64,000 nucleotides of DNA from contig JANYKT010000063.1 in NCBI GenBank assembly GCA_025358085.1, forward strand, positions 1 through 64,000, written 5' to 3'. This document shows, piece after piece, positions 25,895-35,371 of this stretch; the stretch's first letter is position 1; every line of letters starts with the position of its first letter. The notes under the pieces are model-generated. The model saw nothing but the letters and a program-made list of their open reading frames with translations. It searched no databases and was not told where the DNA came from. The translations under genes were made by a program, and so were the position numbers. The stretch comes from Deltaproteobacteria bacterium (GTDB lineage: Bacteria > Myxococcota > Myxococcia > Myxococcales > 40CM-4-68-19).

Positions 25895-28485
25895 TCAACG
25901 AAGGCCTTCCGCGAGGTACAGCTCGCTCAGATTGCGAACGTAACCATAGAGCACGACCTTGCCGTCGGGGCCGAGGAAGATCGGGCCGACCTGCTCGATG
26001 CCGGCGAGGTCCGCGGGTGCAAACTCGAGGAAAGGCGTGCGTTGCAGGCTGCGCAGGTCCAGCCGCTCGAGCCGCACCGGCAGCTCGCGCGGGCGCTGCA
26101 CATAGATGGCGTCGTCACCTGCCCAGCCTTGTGGCCGTTCGATCTCGCCAAGCGGCAGCGGCAAAGGCGGGCTCGCGCCGTCGAGCGGATAGACGGCGAA
26201 CCCGCCGCCGACTGCTTGCGCCACTATGCGCGTGCCGTCGGGGGATATGGGCGCCATCGTATAAAAGACGCTGGTCATTCCTTCCGGGGTGAAAGCGCGC
26301 AGCTTGACTTGAGCTAAGTCCAGCACGAAGAGCTGCGGACCGTGGCCGGGATTGGCGCCCGAGACAACCAGCTTGTTGCTTGCGCCAACGAAGCGCGCGC
26401 CGGTGAGGTGCTCGAGCGGCAGGTCGAGGGCGCGCGCTTCGCCGGCGCCGGTGGGCACCAGCTCCAGGCGGTGAGGCTCCTCGGGAGAAAATTGCGCGAT
26501 AAACTTCCCGTCGGGCGAAAGGTCCCATGCATAGCCGCTGCCGAGCTTGATGGCGGGCGCGCCGTCGAGCCTGCGCACGTAGGCAGTGCCGTACTTGCCG
26601 CCGCCTTCGCCAGCTTCGAAGAAGCTGAAGAGCGGGCCGGAGATCGCGGTGGCCACGCTGAAGTCCAGCCAGGAGAGGTCGCGGGAGCTGCCGTTCGTGT
26701 CGCGCCCTTCGAGACCGGCGCGCGCGCTCTCGCGGCCCAGCAGCACGCGGCCATCGCTCGCGATATCGAAGAGCTGCAGCGTGGCCGGCGCGGCCAGGAC
26801 CACGCGCTCGCGGCCGTCGAGCCGCACCGCCCGCAGGGCGCGAGAAATGCCCTCGCCGCCGGTGAACCAGATCTCGTCCTCGCCGCGCCAGGCAAGGCCT
26901 TGCGTCGACGTGTACTGCGCCGACAGCGTGCGCCGCGCGCCCTTCTTGTCCACCACGGCGACGCCCCCACGGTCGTCGCCGTAGAGCGGGTGATCGATGA
27001 AGGCGATGCGCGTGCCCGACGGCGAGACGCGCAGGTGGCTGAGCCAGCCTTTGGTCTCGACCAGGAGGTGCCCGCGGGGCAGCTCGAGGCGGTAGCTGCC
27101 TCGATCCTGGCGGATGATGGCGAGCTCGTTGTCTGAGCCAGCAGCGCCTGCGGGACCGGCAGAGCCTGCCCAGTCGGCCTCGTGAACATTGTCTTGCAGC
27201 TCGCGTGGCGCTCCTCCCGCAAGCGGCACGCGCGCGAGGGTTCCGCTGCGCACGAATGACGAGGGGCCCGGCGCGAGGTTGAGGCCCAGCGCGAGCTCCC
27301 CCGCTGGTGAAATGGCATAGAGCTCGGCGGGCGAAAAGCCGAGTGGGCGCGACTCCACCGCGCCGGCCGTGGTCGAGTACAGCTGGGTGGGCTCGCGCTC
27401 GAAGGCGCCGGTATAGACGATGGTGTTGCCGTCGGGAGCGAAGCGGGCCGAGCGCACCACGCCGCGGCGGAAGGTGAGTTGGCGAAAGGTCTGCGAAGGG
27501 GCTCGCGTGAGCCGCGCCCAGACGAACGCGCCCGCGACGGCGCCCACCAGCAGAGCCGTGGTGACGGCGGCGAGCGCGAAGCGGCGCGCGACGCTGCGCG
27601 GGAGCTCTCCGGCCAGCTGTCGCATCCGCCCGCTCTGGTTGGAAGGCGCGAGCGCCAGCTGCTCCAGCTGGAAGGCCAGATCCCGAGCGGACTGGAAGCG
27701 ATCGTCGGGTCGCTTCTCGAGACAATGGTGCAGCACCGCCTCAAGCGAAAAACCGAGCACGCCCTGGTCCGCCTCGAGCGGCGCCGGCTCCTTGTGGACG
27801 ATGCCGTAGAGAATGGCGATGCGCGTGTCTCCGGCAAAAGCGCGGCGGCCGGCGAGCATCTCGTAAGGAGCGCGCCGAGCGCGAAGAGATCGGAGCGACC
27901 GTCGGCCGGCTCGCCGCTCACCTGCTCTGGCGCCATGTAGCCGGCGGTACCCAGCACCACGCCGGGCTCGGTCTCGGCCGCGGGATTTTCCGCCAACAGG
28001 CTCGACGGCACCGGCTCCTCGATCAGCTTGGCGAGCCCGAAGTCGAGGATCTTTGCGTGCCCGTCGCGGGTGAGAAAAATGTTTTCCGGCTTCAGGTCGC
28101 GGTGGATGATCCCCTTCTCGTGGGCGGCCGCGAGCCCCCGCGCGATCTGCAGCGCAATGTCCAGCGCCTTGCGCGGCGGCATTGGCCCACGATCAATGCG
28201 CTCCCGCAGCGTTTCGCCTTCCAGCAACTCGGTCACCACATACGGGTCGCCGTCCTGCTCGCCGACATCGAAGACCGCGAGCACGTTGGGGTGGTTCAGT
28301 GCACCGGCAGCGCGGGCCTCCTGCTGGAACCTTCGCAGCCGCTCCTCGCTGCGGGCGGCGCCGGTGTGCAGGATCTTGATGGCCACTTCGCGCGACAGTC
28401 GTGGATCGCGGGCGCGGAAGACCTCCCCCATCCCGCCCTTCCCGAGCGGGCCCACCAACTCGTAGGGACCAAAACGCGCATTCAT
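25895..28485 (-). pseudogene. Ser/Thr protein kinase with C-terminal beta-propeller, interrupted by a one-base frameshift
   Basis: From ATG 28485 the frame encodes a Hanks-type kinase: [35 protein letters not shown], up to [11 protein letters not shown]. It then goes out of frame. The expected continuation [10 protein letters not shown] is in another frame and runs to TGA at 25895. Restoring one base at about 27863-27868 (GTAAGG to GTAAAGG on the plus strand) gives a continuous 863-residue protein with LLYEMLAGR restored. After the kinase come a membrane helix ([18 protein letters not shown]) and a TolB/WD40-like propeller with repeats such as [10 protein letters not shown]. Everything on both sides is intact, so it is either a recent mutation or a sequencing error in a short homopolymer. 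ATL, phosphoesterase and thioesterase genes follow tightly. Confidence 0.85.
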
Positions 28486-29031
28486 GGGCGCGGCAGATTG
28501 CACCGCCGGAGATGGGGGCGCAAGCGCGGTCCAAATCACCAACCCCCCGGTCGAACCGCAACACTTTCCCGTCGTGACCGCGTCCTTCCCCGGAATGGGC
28601 GGCGGGTGCTCCACGGGGGGCGGAAGCGGCCCCGGTTTCCTGCTCGCACTGATGCGCGCTTATGTTCGCAAGCCGGCGACGCCGCGCCCGCAGGAGTGCG
28701 TAACAAGGGAGCAGACGAATTTCGACGAGGCCGTCAGCCAGCGAGGGTTCCCCAGGAGCTGCTCCTCGGGTGCTCCCGGCGCGGAAGCGAGGGCGGCGAG
28801 AAGAAGAATGCGGACCAATCAAGCTTCCAGGGCGCAGCTAGAATGCTTGGCACTGGAGCCACCCGGCCCAATGCTGATTGTGCGCGAAGAGGAAAGGCTG
28901 AACGGCAGCGCCGCCAAGAGTTGATTACGAAACGACGCGGCGAGCCGGATTGCCCGCGGCCTTGCCGCCGGCGGAAACCGTCCCCACCTATCGGCTGCCA
29001 GCCAGCCTGGTCGGCGGAGGTTCTCTTGAGG
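28486..29031. other. 546-base intergenic region between divergent genes
   Basis: Apart from the doubtful 52-residue ORF at 28660-28818 (listed separately) I see no convincing gene, RNA or strong promoter. Plus-strand open frames here are low-quality and lack ribosome sites. The region must hold promoters for the kinase (minus) and the FG-GAP lipoprotein (plus), but none stands out against the GC background. Confidence 0.6.
28660..28818 (-). CDS. Doubtful small exported-peptide ORF (52 residues)
   Basis: TTG at 28818 opens 52 codons to TAA at 28660-28662. The start LVRILLLAALASAPGA resembles a short signal peptide, GGAAG lies about 6 bases upstream, and the mature part has two Cys (FVCS and HSCG). 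It sits in the 546-base gap upstream of the kinase gene and on the same strand. It could be a small secreted peptide, the leftover of a longer gene, or chance. Confidence 0.25.
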   Translation of the reverse strand: MVRILLLAALASAPGAPEEQLLGNPRWLTASSKFVCSLVTHSCGRGVAGLRT

Positions 29032-31563
29032 ATGCGAAGCAGGCTTTTGGGGGCGGGGTTGGTCCTTCTCGCGGTCGCGTGTGGCAACGGCAAGTCGCCG
29101 CCGCTGCCTTGCGACCCGACCTTCGACGCCAACTGCAATGTCACGCCTGGCCAGAACTCGTGCCACAGCAACGCCGACTGCGGCGACGGCAAGTGCCTTC
29201 CTGATGGCACCTGCCAGGCGCCCGGGACCGCCAGCCAGGCAAGCCTGTGCACGGGTGTAACCTGCAAGCCGACTGAGTTCTGCTCCAATGGTCTTTGCCT
29301 GCTCTCCGGCCCGGTCTGCAAACCAGCCGACTCCACTTGCATCTTTGTCCCTCACGGCGCCTTCGAGCCGCCGGAGAACCAGTGGTGGTGGCCGTTCCGC
29401 ACCGCCGCGGGGCCGCCGCTCGATCAGAAGCAATACCCGCACAACATGGATTACCGGACCGATCTGTTGCTGCCGGACTTCGTGCAGGTAATGGACACGC
29501 CGGTCGTCATGCGGCTGCACCCGAAGGACGCCGCGCCCGCGGTGGTCTTCAATAGCTTCCGCTCGGTGGGCGGCGAGCAGTTCGACGTCGAGACGCACGC
29601 CGTGATGCGGGCCGTGAATGGCGCCGACGGCTCGCCGATCTGGACCGCGCCGGCGAGCACCGTGGCCGACCCGGACAACAATCTCGACCCTCTCGCGCCC
29701 TCGGTGGACGGCAACGCGCAGATCGCCGCGGGCGACTGCACCGGCAGCGGCGAGGTGTGCTTCATCACCGGCGGCTTCGACCCGCAGGACGTCGACCATT
29801 GCGACAAGAGGGACGGCACCACCGGCCATTGCAGGATCAGCACGCTGAAGACGTGCAATGTGAACGACGCCATCAAGCAACCAGATGTCTGCACTCAATA
29901 CTCGCACCAGCACGGCGGCCTGATCGCCTTCGGCAACGACGGTCGAAAGCTCTGGTACACGCCCGGTGTGCAGGTGCAGTGGGGCGCGCCCGCCATCGCG
30001 CGCCTGCTCGGTACGCCGGGCCCCGCGCAGGTGGTCGTCGGCAACGGCGTCTATGACGGCAAGACCGGCCGCATGCTCTGCCCGCAGACCACCGCACCGC
30101 TCGACCAGATCGGCGGCAACGGCGACGGCACTGTCACGGCCATCGCCGACATCAACCTCGACGGCACGCCCGAAATCATTACCGGCAACCAGGCTTATCG
30201 GCTCACGCCCGACGCCGCTTCCGCCACCGGCTACACCTGCAAAGCCCTCTTCCGCGACGGTGTGATCACGCCCTACAAGCCGCCCAACTGTCCCTATGGG
30301 CAGATGCAGAGCTCGCGCACCGGGCAGCAGGTCTGTCTTTGCCCCAACGGCTTCGAAGACATCTGCCCGGATGGGTTTCCGGCCATTGCCAACTTCGCCG
30401 GTTATGGCGCGAAGATTGGCCTCGATCCCAAGGATCCGCACCCGCAAATCGTGGTGGCGAGTCACGGCTTCCTGCGTATCCAGGACTGGACTGGCGGTAT
30501 GCTGCTGAATCCAATTCCGCTGCCGTCGGACCCCAACTGCGCCGACGCGAATGAGGGCGGAGCGCCGACCATCGCGGACTTCGACGGCGATGGCCTGCCG
30601 GAGATCGGCATCGCCGGCCAGGGCGGCTACGTGGTCTGGAAACCTGCGGTCGGCTTTATCTGGACCTCGAAGACCGAGGACTGCTCTTCCAATACCGGCA
30701 GCTCTGTCTTTGACTTCGAAGGCAAGGGACAGGCGAACGTCGTCTATTCGGATCAATGCAACTTCCGCGTCTATGACGGCCGCACCGGGCATACGCTGGT
30801 GGAGCAGCCGAACTCGTCATGTACGGCGTACGAAATGCCTATTGTCGCTGATATCGATGGGACCGGTCGCGCCCGCGTGCTGGTGCCCACCAATAATGTC
30901 TGTAACTATAAATGCGGCAGCTGGCCAGCCACTCTGACCGTGCCCCCAGGCACCTATGACCCGAGGATCTCGAGCAGCGATCTGGCAGGCACGCAGGCGG
31001 GCTCCAAATTCGTCGGCCTGCGCGCGCTGCGCTCGCCGTCGGACAAGTGGGTCAATACCCGCAGTGTCTGGAACGAGCACAACTATCATGTGACGAACGT
31101 GAACCTCGACGGCTCATTGCCCTATCCCGAGCCCAACTCGTGGGCTTCCGGGGAATCCAACTCTTATCGTCAGAACGTGCAGGGCGTGGGCACCTTCAGC
31201 GCGCCGGACCTCTCTATTTGCGAAGTGAAAGTGGATATGACCGCCTGCCAGTCGGCCTCGAGAGCGAACGTCACCGCGACTCTCTATAATGGTGGCGCGT
31301 TGGTGGTGAGGAGTGGCGTTTCGATCACCTTCTATGCGGTGTTGCAGGACGGCTCGACCGCGCAGATCGGCAGCGGGGCGACCTCGCGCGCCCTGAACCC
31401 GGGCGACGCGCAAGACGTGACCATTGTCTGGATTGCGCCGCCGCAGACGCAGGCGGTGACCATTAAAGCGGTCGCCGACGAAAAGAACCTGGTCGGCGTG
31501 TGCCATCCTGAAAACAAGACCGCAACCGCGGCCCAGCCGGTGCGGTGCTCGCCACTCGGCTAA
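29032..31563 (+). CDS. Large cell-surface lipoprotein with Cys-rich N-terminus and FG-GAP-type repeats
   Basis: An 843-residue protein from ATG 29032. The signal ends LLAVAC (Cys17). Residues about 25-105 are Cys-rich, with CHSNADCGDGKCLPDGTC typical of myxobacterial EGF-like cassettes. The body contains Ca-binding FG-GAP/VCBS-like repeats: DINLDGTPEIITGN, ADFDGDGLPEIGIAG and VADIDGTGRARVLV, consistent with an integrin-like propeller. The C-terminal 110 residues resemble a CARDB/Ig-like adhesion domain (ANVTATLYNGGALVV, then LNPGDAQDVTIVW). It is probably an outer-membrane adhesin or sensor. It stands as a single gene, divergent from the kinase. Confidence 0.85.
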   Translation: MRSRLLGAGLVLLAVACGNGKSPPLPCDPTFDANCNVTPGQNSCHSNADCGDGKCLPDGTCQAPGTASQASLCTGVTCKPTEFCSNGLCLLSGPVCKPADSTCIFVPHGAFEPPENQWWWPFRTAAGPPLDQKQYPHNMDYRTDLLLPDFVQVMDTPVVMRLHPKDAAPAVVFNSFRSVGGEQFDVETHAVMRAVNGADGSPIWTAPASTVADPDNNLDPLAPSVDGNAQIAAGDCTGSGEVCFITGGFDPQDVDHCDKRDGTTGHCRISTLKTCNVNDAIKQPDVCTQYSHQHGGLIAFGNDGRKLWYTPGVQVQWGAPAIARLLGTPGPAQVVVGNGVYDGKTGRMLCPQTTAPLDQIGGNGDGTVTAIADINLDGTPEIITGNQAYRLTPDAASATGYTCKALFRDGVITPYKPPNCPYGQMQSSRTGQQVCLCPNGFEDICPDGFPAIANFAGYGAKIGLDPKDPHPQIVVASHGFLRIQDWTGGMLLNPIPLPSDPNCADANEGGAPTIADFDGDGLPEIGIAGQGGYVVWKPAVGFIWTSKTEDCSSNTGSSVFDFEGKGQANVVYSDQCNFRVYDGRTGHTLVEQPNSSCTAYEMPIVADIDGTGRARVLVPTNNVCNYKCGSWPATLTVPPGTYDPRISSSDLAGTQAGSKFVGLRALRSPSDKWVNTRSVWNEHNYHVTNVNLDGSLPYPEPNSWASGESNSYRQNVQGVGTFSAPDLSICEVKVDMTACQSASRANVTATLYNGGALVVRSGVSITFYAVLQDGSTAQIGSGATSRALNPGDAQDVTIVWIAPPQTQAVTIKAVADEKNLVGVCHPENKTATAAQPVRCSPLG

Positions 31564-31658
31564 AAGCGGGTTGTGAGGTCCAGCTTTCCTGGTCTCGCTC
31601 TGCGCCCGCAGGCGAATCTTCCGGTGCTAAAATCCGCGCTGCGGCTATCGTGCGCGCC

Positions 31659-33308
31659 GTGAGCGAGCCAAATGCCCCCGTGACATCCGCAGGACCTCTG
31701 CCCGGCGTGCCACTCCGCAAACTCGCGCGCTCGCGCTCGGGCGGGGCGGCCGCGCTGGTGGCAGCGGGTATCCTGCTCAGTCGTCTGGCGGGTTTCGTTC
31801 GCCAGCGCGTCTTCGCGCATTACCTCGGCACCAGCGCCGCGGCCGACGCCTGGACCGCGGCGTTCCGCATCCCCAACACGCTGCAGAACCTGCTCGGCGA
31901 AGGCGTGCTCTCGGCCTCGTTCATCCCGGTCTACGCTTCGCTGCGCGCGCGCGGCAACGAGAAGGAAGCGCGCGCCGTCGCGGGAGCGGTCGCGGGGCTG
32001 CTCGGGTTAGTCACGGGGGCCTTCGCGCTGATGGGGATCGCCGCGACGCCGTGGCTTCTGAATGCAATCGCGCCGGGCTTCGACGGTGCGACGCGCGACC
32101 TCGCCATCCAACTCGTCCGCATCTTCTTTCCGGGCATCTCCTTGCTGGTGCTGTCGGCCTTCTGTCTGGGCGTGCTGAACAGCCACCATCGCTTCTTCCT
32201 CAGCTACGCGGCGCCGGTGGTCTTCAGCCTTGCGGTGATTGCCGCGCTCCTCTTTGGCGGTCACCGGCACCTGGGCCAGTTCCCGCTCGCGGTGGTCTCG
32301 GCCTGGGGCGCGGTCGCAGGGGCGGCGCTCCAGATGGCGGTGCAAGTCCCGACCGTGCTGCGGCTGCTCGGACCGGGCACGCGCATCTCGCTTGGCCGCG
32401 GCAACAAGGACGTGGCGGAAGTGGTGCGGAACTTCCTCCCGGTGGTCGCGGGGCGCGGCGTGGTGCAGTTGTCGGCCTATGTCGATGCGGCAATCGCCTC
32501 GGAGATCGGCCTCGGAACCGTCGCCGCTTTCGGCTATGCGCAGCTCATTTACACTCTGCCTGTATCGCTGTTCGGAATGGCCATCTCGGCGGCGTCGCTG
32601 CCCTCGATGAGCGCCTCGCAGGCCGATGAAGGAGCAGAGGAGAAGCTGCGCGCGCAGCTCGCAAGCGGACTGCGAGCGATCGCGTTCCCGGTGGTCGCGT
32701 CGGTGGTCATGTTCCTGGCCTTCGGCGATGTGCTCTGCGCGGCGCTGTTCCAAACCGGCCGCTTCGGTCCCAGCGAGGTGCGCTACGTCTGGTTGATCCT
32801 CGCTGGCTCCACGGTGGGCCTGCTCGCGGCGACAATGGGAAGGCTGTACTCCAGCGCATTTTATGCTTTGCGCGACACGCGCACGCCGCTGCTGTTCGCT
32901 GTCCTGCGTGTGACATTGACGCTTTTGCTGGGGCTCGTCTGCGGACTCTGGCTGCCGCGCTTGTGGGGCGTGCCGCGCTATGGCGCAGCTGGGCTCACCG
33001 CGTCCGCGGGAGTGTCCGGCTGGATCGAATTCTTTTTGCTGCGCCGAGCCCTCGCGCGCCGCGTGGGTAAAGCCGGGGTGCCGGCCGGACTGCTCTTGCG
33101 CCTGTGGGCCTCCGCGGCGACGGCGTCCGTGATCGCCTACGGCGTCCGGCTGCTGCTCGAGCGCGCACCGCTGCCGCGCTGGGTCTTGCACCCCGTCCCG
33201 CTGGCCGTCGCCGTCTTGGGCACTTACGGCACCGCCTACTTCGCGATCACACTGCTGCTTAAAGTGCCCGAGGCCCACGCGATGCTGCGCCGCCTGCTGC
33301 GCCGCTAA
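31659..33308 (+). CDS. murJ: MurJ lipid II flippase (MviN family)
   Basis: A 549-residue polytopic protein of about 14 helices. RLAGFVRQRVFAHYLGTSAAADAW and IPNTLQNLLGEGVLSASFIPVY are diagnostic for MurJ/MviN, as is ALRDTRTPL in the second half. It flips lipid-linked peptidoglycan precursors across the inner membrane. The start is uncertain: GTG 31659 is chosen, but GTG 31650 and upstream codons are in frame. The next gene is separated by a long inverted repeat that could also serve as terminator. Confidence 0.9.
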   Translation: MSEPNAPVTSAGPLPGVPLRKLARSRSGGAAALVAAGILLSRLAGFVRQRVFAHYLGTSAAADAWTAAFRIPNTLQNLLGEGVLSASFIPVYASLRARGNEKEARAVAGAVAGLLGLVTGAFALMGIAATPWLLNAIAPGFDGATRDLAIQLVRIFFPGISLLVLSAFCLGVLNSHHRFFLSYAAPVVFSLAVIAALLFGGHRHLGQFPLAVVSAWGAVAGAALQMAVQVPTVLRLLGPGTRISLGRGNKDVAEVVRNFLPVVAGRGVVQLSAYVDAAIASEIGLGTVAAFGYAQLIYTLPVSLFGMAISAASLPSMSASQADEGAEEKLRAQLASGLRAIAFPVVASVVMFLAFGDVLCAALFQTGRFGPSEVRYVWLILAGSTVGLLAATMGRLYSSAFYALRDTRTPLLFAVLRVTLTLLLGLVCGLWLPRLWGVPRYGAAGLTASAGVSGWIEFFLLRRALARRVGKAGVPAGLLLRLWASAATASVIAYGVRLLLERAPLPRWVLHPVPLAVAVLGTYGTAYFAITLLLKVPEAHAMLRRLLRR

Positions 33309-33317
33309 GCTGCTCAC

Positions 33318-33391
33318 CTGGGGACACCCTACACATTTCGACCTGCACCCCAGGCCGAAGCTTTGGCAGGGAATGCGTAGGGTGTCCCCAG
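33318..33391. repeat. REP-like inverted repeat with perfect 15-bp arms
   Basis: CTGGGGACACCCTAC at 33318-33332 is followed after 44 bases by its exact reverse complement at 33377-33391. The inner sequence can extend the stem imperfectly (CATT against AATG). Arms of this kind (GGGGACACCC) resemble REP/BIME units mobilised by Y1-type RAYT transposases. No transposase is in the window and I see no second copy here. It lies between murJ and the DUF1800 gene and could also act as a terminator hairpin. Confidence 0.75.
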
Positions 33392-33443
33392 ATTGATTTC
33401 ACCTGAGCGAAGGTCCGGTGTCGTCTTTTGTGGAGGTGGCAGC

Positions 33444-35369
33444 TTGCTGCGCAAAGTCTTGCTGGTGCTGGTGCTGGTGCTGGTCGTGGCGGGCGGCTGT
33501 TCGCGGCACGCCCGGAAGGACGTCTCGCCTGAACTGGGCCGAGAGGTCGCCGATGCGGCGGCGCGCGAGGCGGCGCTGCGCGACCCGGCCGCCGGACTTT
33601 TGCTCAGTGAAGGAGAACAGCTGGAGCACGTGCTGTCGCGGACCAGCTTCGGGGCGCGGCCGGGGGATACGGAGCGCGTGCGTCGGCTCGGCATCGCCGG
33701 GTATCTGGAGCAGCAGCTGCATCCCGAGGAGCTGGACGACTCGCGCGTGGAGGCGCAGCTCAGGGACTACACGGTGCTCCGGAGGGGTGCGGGGCCGCTC
33801 GCGCACGAGCTCTCCGAGCAGCGCAAGGAGAGGCAGGAGGCCGACCGGCAGAAGGCGGCCACCGAGGCCGCGGCAGAGGCGGCTCGTCCCCATCAGGACA
33901 CAGGACCCGTGACCGCGTCGCAGGCAGCGCAGAGCTTTGCCGCGCCGGAGCCGGCAGCCAGGATTCCGCTGGCTCAAAGCGGGCCGGTGGCAACACCGCC
34001 GGTGGTCGAGCCGGCTGCCTCGGCGCAGCACGCAGTCGAGCGGCTTCCAGCCAGCGGAGCTGCGCAGGTGCCCGCGAGGCGCGGCCAGGAACTCCGCCGC
34101 GCGCCCGGTCGCGCGGGCCGCGGCCCAGGGTTCGACTACGTCGCCGACTTGTCGGAGGCCAAGCTGCTCCGCGCCGTTTCTTCCGGGCGCCAATTGCAGG
34201 AGGTGATGGTGGACTTCTGGTTCAATCACTTCAATGTCTTCGCCGGCAAGGAGAACGAGCCGGCGCTCTTGCCCGACTACGAGGAGCAGGTCATCCGCGC
34301 GAACGCGCTCGGCAGCTTCGCCGACCTGCTCATGGCCACCGCGCACAGCCCGGCCATGCTGGTCTATCTGGACAATCGACTCTCAAGCTCGACGGCTCCG
34401 CCGCGCCAGCCGGGTCGCTCCTCGGCGTGGGTTCGCGAGCGCAAACCGGACCCGGCAAGAAAGGGCAAGCCAAACGTTCCACCGAAACGCGGGCTCAATG
34501 AAAACTATGGCCGCGAATTGCTGGAGCTGCACACGCTCGGAGTGGACGGCGGCTATTCGCAGCACGACATCATCGAGGTCGCGCGCTGCTTCACCGGGTG
34601 GACAGTGGATCAGCCCAACGAGGACCCGCGCTTCGTCTTCCGCGCGGCGCTGCACGACGACGGTGAGAAGCGCGTGCTGGGTCAAATCATTCCGGCGGGC
34701 GGCGGCGAAAGCGACGGACTACGGGTCTTGCAGATCCTGCTGAATCACCCGTCGACCGCGAAGTTCATTGCCCGCAAGCTGGCGCGGCGCTTTGTCAGCG
34801 ACGACCCCCCGGAAGCCCTGGTGACGCGAATCGCAGCTACCTTTGCTCGCACGCACGGCGACATCCGCTCGATGCTGCGAACGCTGTTCGAATCGCCGGA
34901 GTTCTGGAGCCGCCGAGCGCTCCGGGCCAAGGTGCGCTCGCCGCTCGAACTGGTGGCGGGCTCGGTGCGTGCGCTCGGCGGCACCATCGAAGATCCGCTG
35001 GCACTGGCGCGAGCGGTGGCGCGCATCGGCGAGCCGCTCTACGGCGCGCAGCCGCCCACCGGATACGCGGACACGGCGCAAAGCTGGATTTCGTCGGGCG
35101 CGCTGCTGGCGCGGATCGACTTCGGGCTGCAGCTCGCGAACGGCCAACTCGACGGCGTGCAGGTCGACCTGAAACCTATCGCCTCGGGAACGCCCGGTCC
35201 CGAAGATGTGCTGCAGAGAGCGGTCATTCGGCTCGGCGCAGGCGAACTCTCGAGCGAGACTCGCTCGTATGTGCTGGGGCAATTGAAGGACGGGCCGTGC
35301 AAGCCGGGGCTGCTGGCGGCTCGCGCGGTGGGTCTGCTTCTCGGCACACCCGAACTGCAGAGGAGATGA
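33444..35369 (+). CDS. DUF1800 domain lipoprotein
   Basis: A 641-residue protein from TTG 33444, chosen for GGAGGTGG about 4-11 bases upstream and the signal LVLVLVVAGGC (lipidated Cys19). DUF1800 landmarks are FGARPGDTERVRRLGIAGYLEQQLHP, VMVDFWFNHFNVFAGK, GLNENYGRELLELHTLGVDGG and FVSDDPPEAL. A disordered Ala/Pro/Gln-rich insertion (about residues 125-225) separates the first and second conserved blocks. DUF1800 proteins are almost always paired with a Tat-exported DUF1501 protein, as here with the next gene. Their joint role is unknown; they are periplasmic or surface-exposed. Confidence 0.88.
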   Translation: MLRKVLLVLVLVLVVAGGCSRHARKDVSPELGREVADAAAREAALRDPAAGLLLSEGEQLEHVLSRTSFGARPGDTERVRRLGIAGYLEQQLHPEELDDSRVEAQLRDYTVLRRGAGPLAHELSEQRKERQEADRQKAATEAAAEAARPHQDTGPVTASQAAQSFAAPEPAARIPLAQSGPVATPPVVEPAASAQHAVERLPASGAAQVPARRGQELRRAPGRAGRGPGFDYVADLSEAKLLRAVSSGRQLQEVMVDFWFNHFNVFAGKENEPALLPDYEEQVIRANALGSFADLLMATAHSPAMLVYLDNRLSSSTAPPRQPGRSSAWVRERKPDPARKGKPNVPPKRGLNENYGRELLELHTLGVDGGYSQHDIIEVARCFTGWTVDQPNEDPRFVFRAALHDDGEKRVLGQIIPAGGGESDGLRVLQILLNHPSTAKFIARKLARRFVSDDPPEALVTRIAATFARTHGDIRSMLRTLFESPEFWSRRALRAKVRSPLELVAGSVRALGGTIEDPLALARAVARIGEPLYGAQPPTGYADTAQSWISSGALLARIDFGLQLANGQLDGVQVDLKPIASGTPGPEDVLQRAVIRLGAGELSSETRSYVLGQLKDGPCKPGLLAARAVGLLLGTPELQRR

Positions 35370-35371
35370 CC

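Noticed and set aside
26314-28614. Kinase frame read through to 26314 (766 residues)
   Set aside because: After the frameshift it becomes Arg/Ser-rich nonsense; the true continuation is in the other frame.
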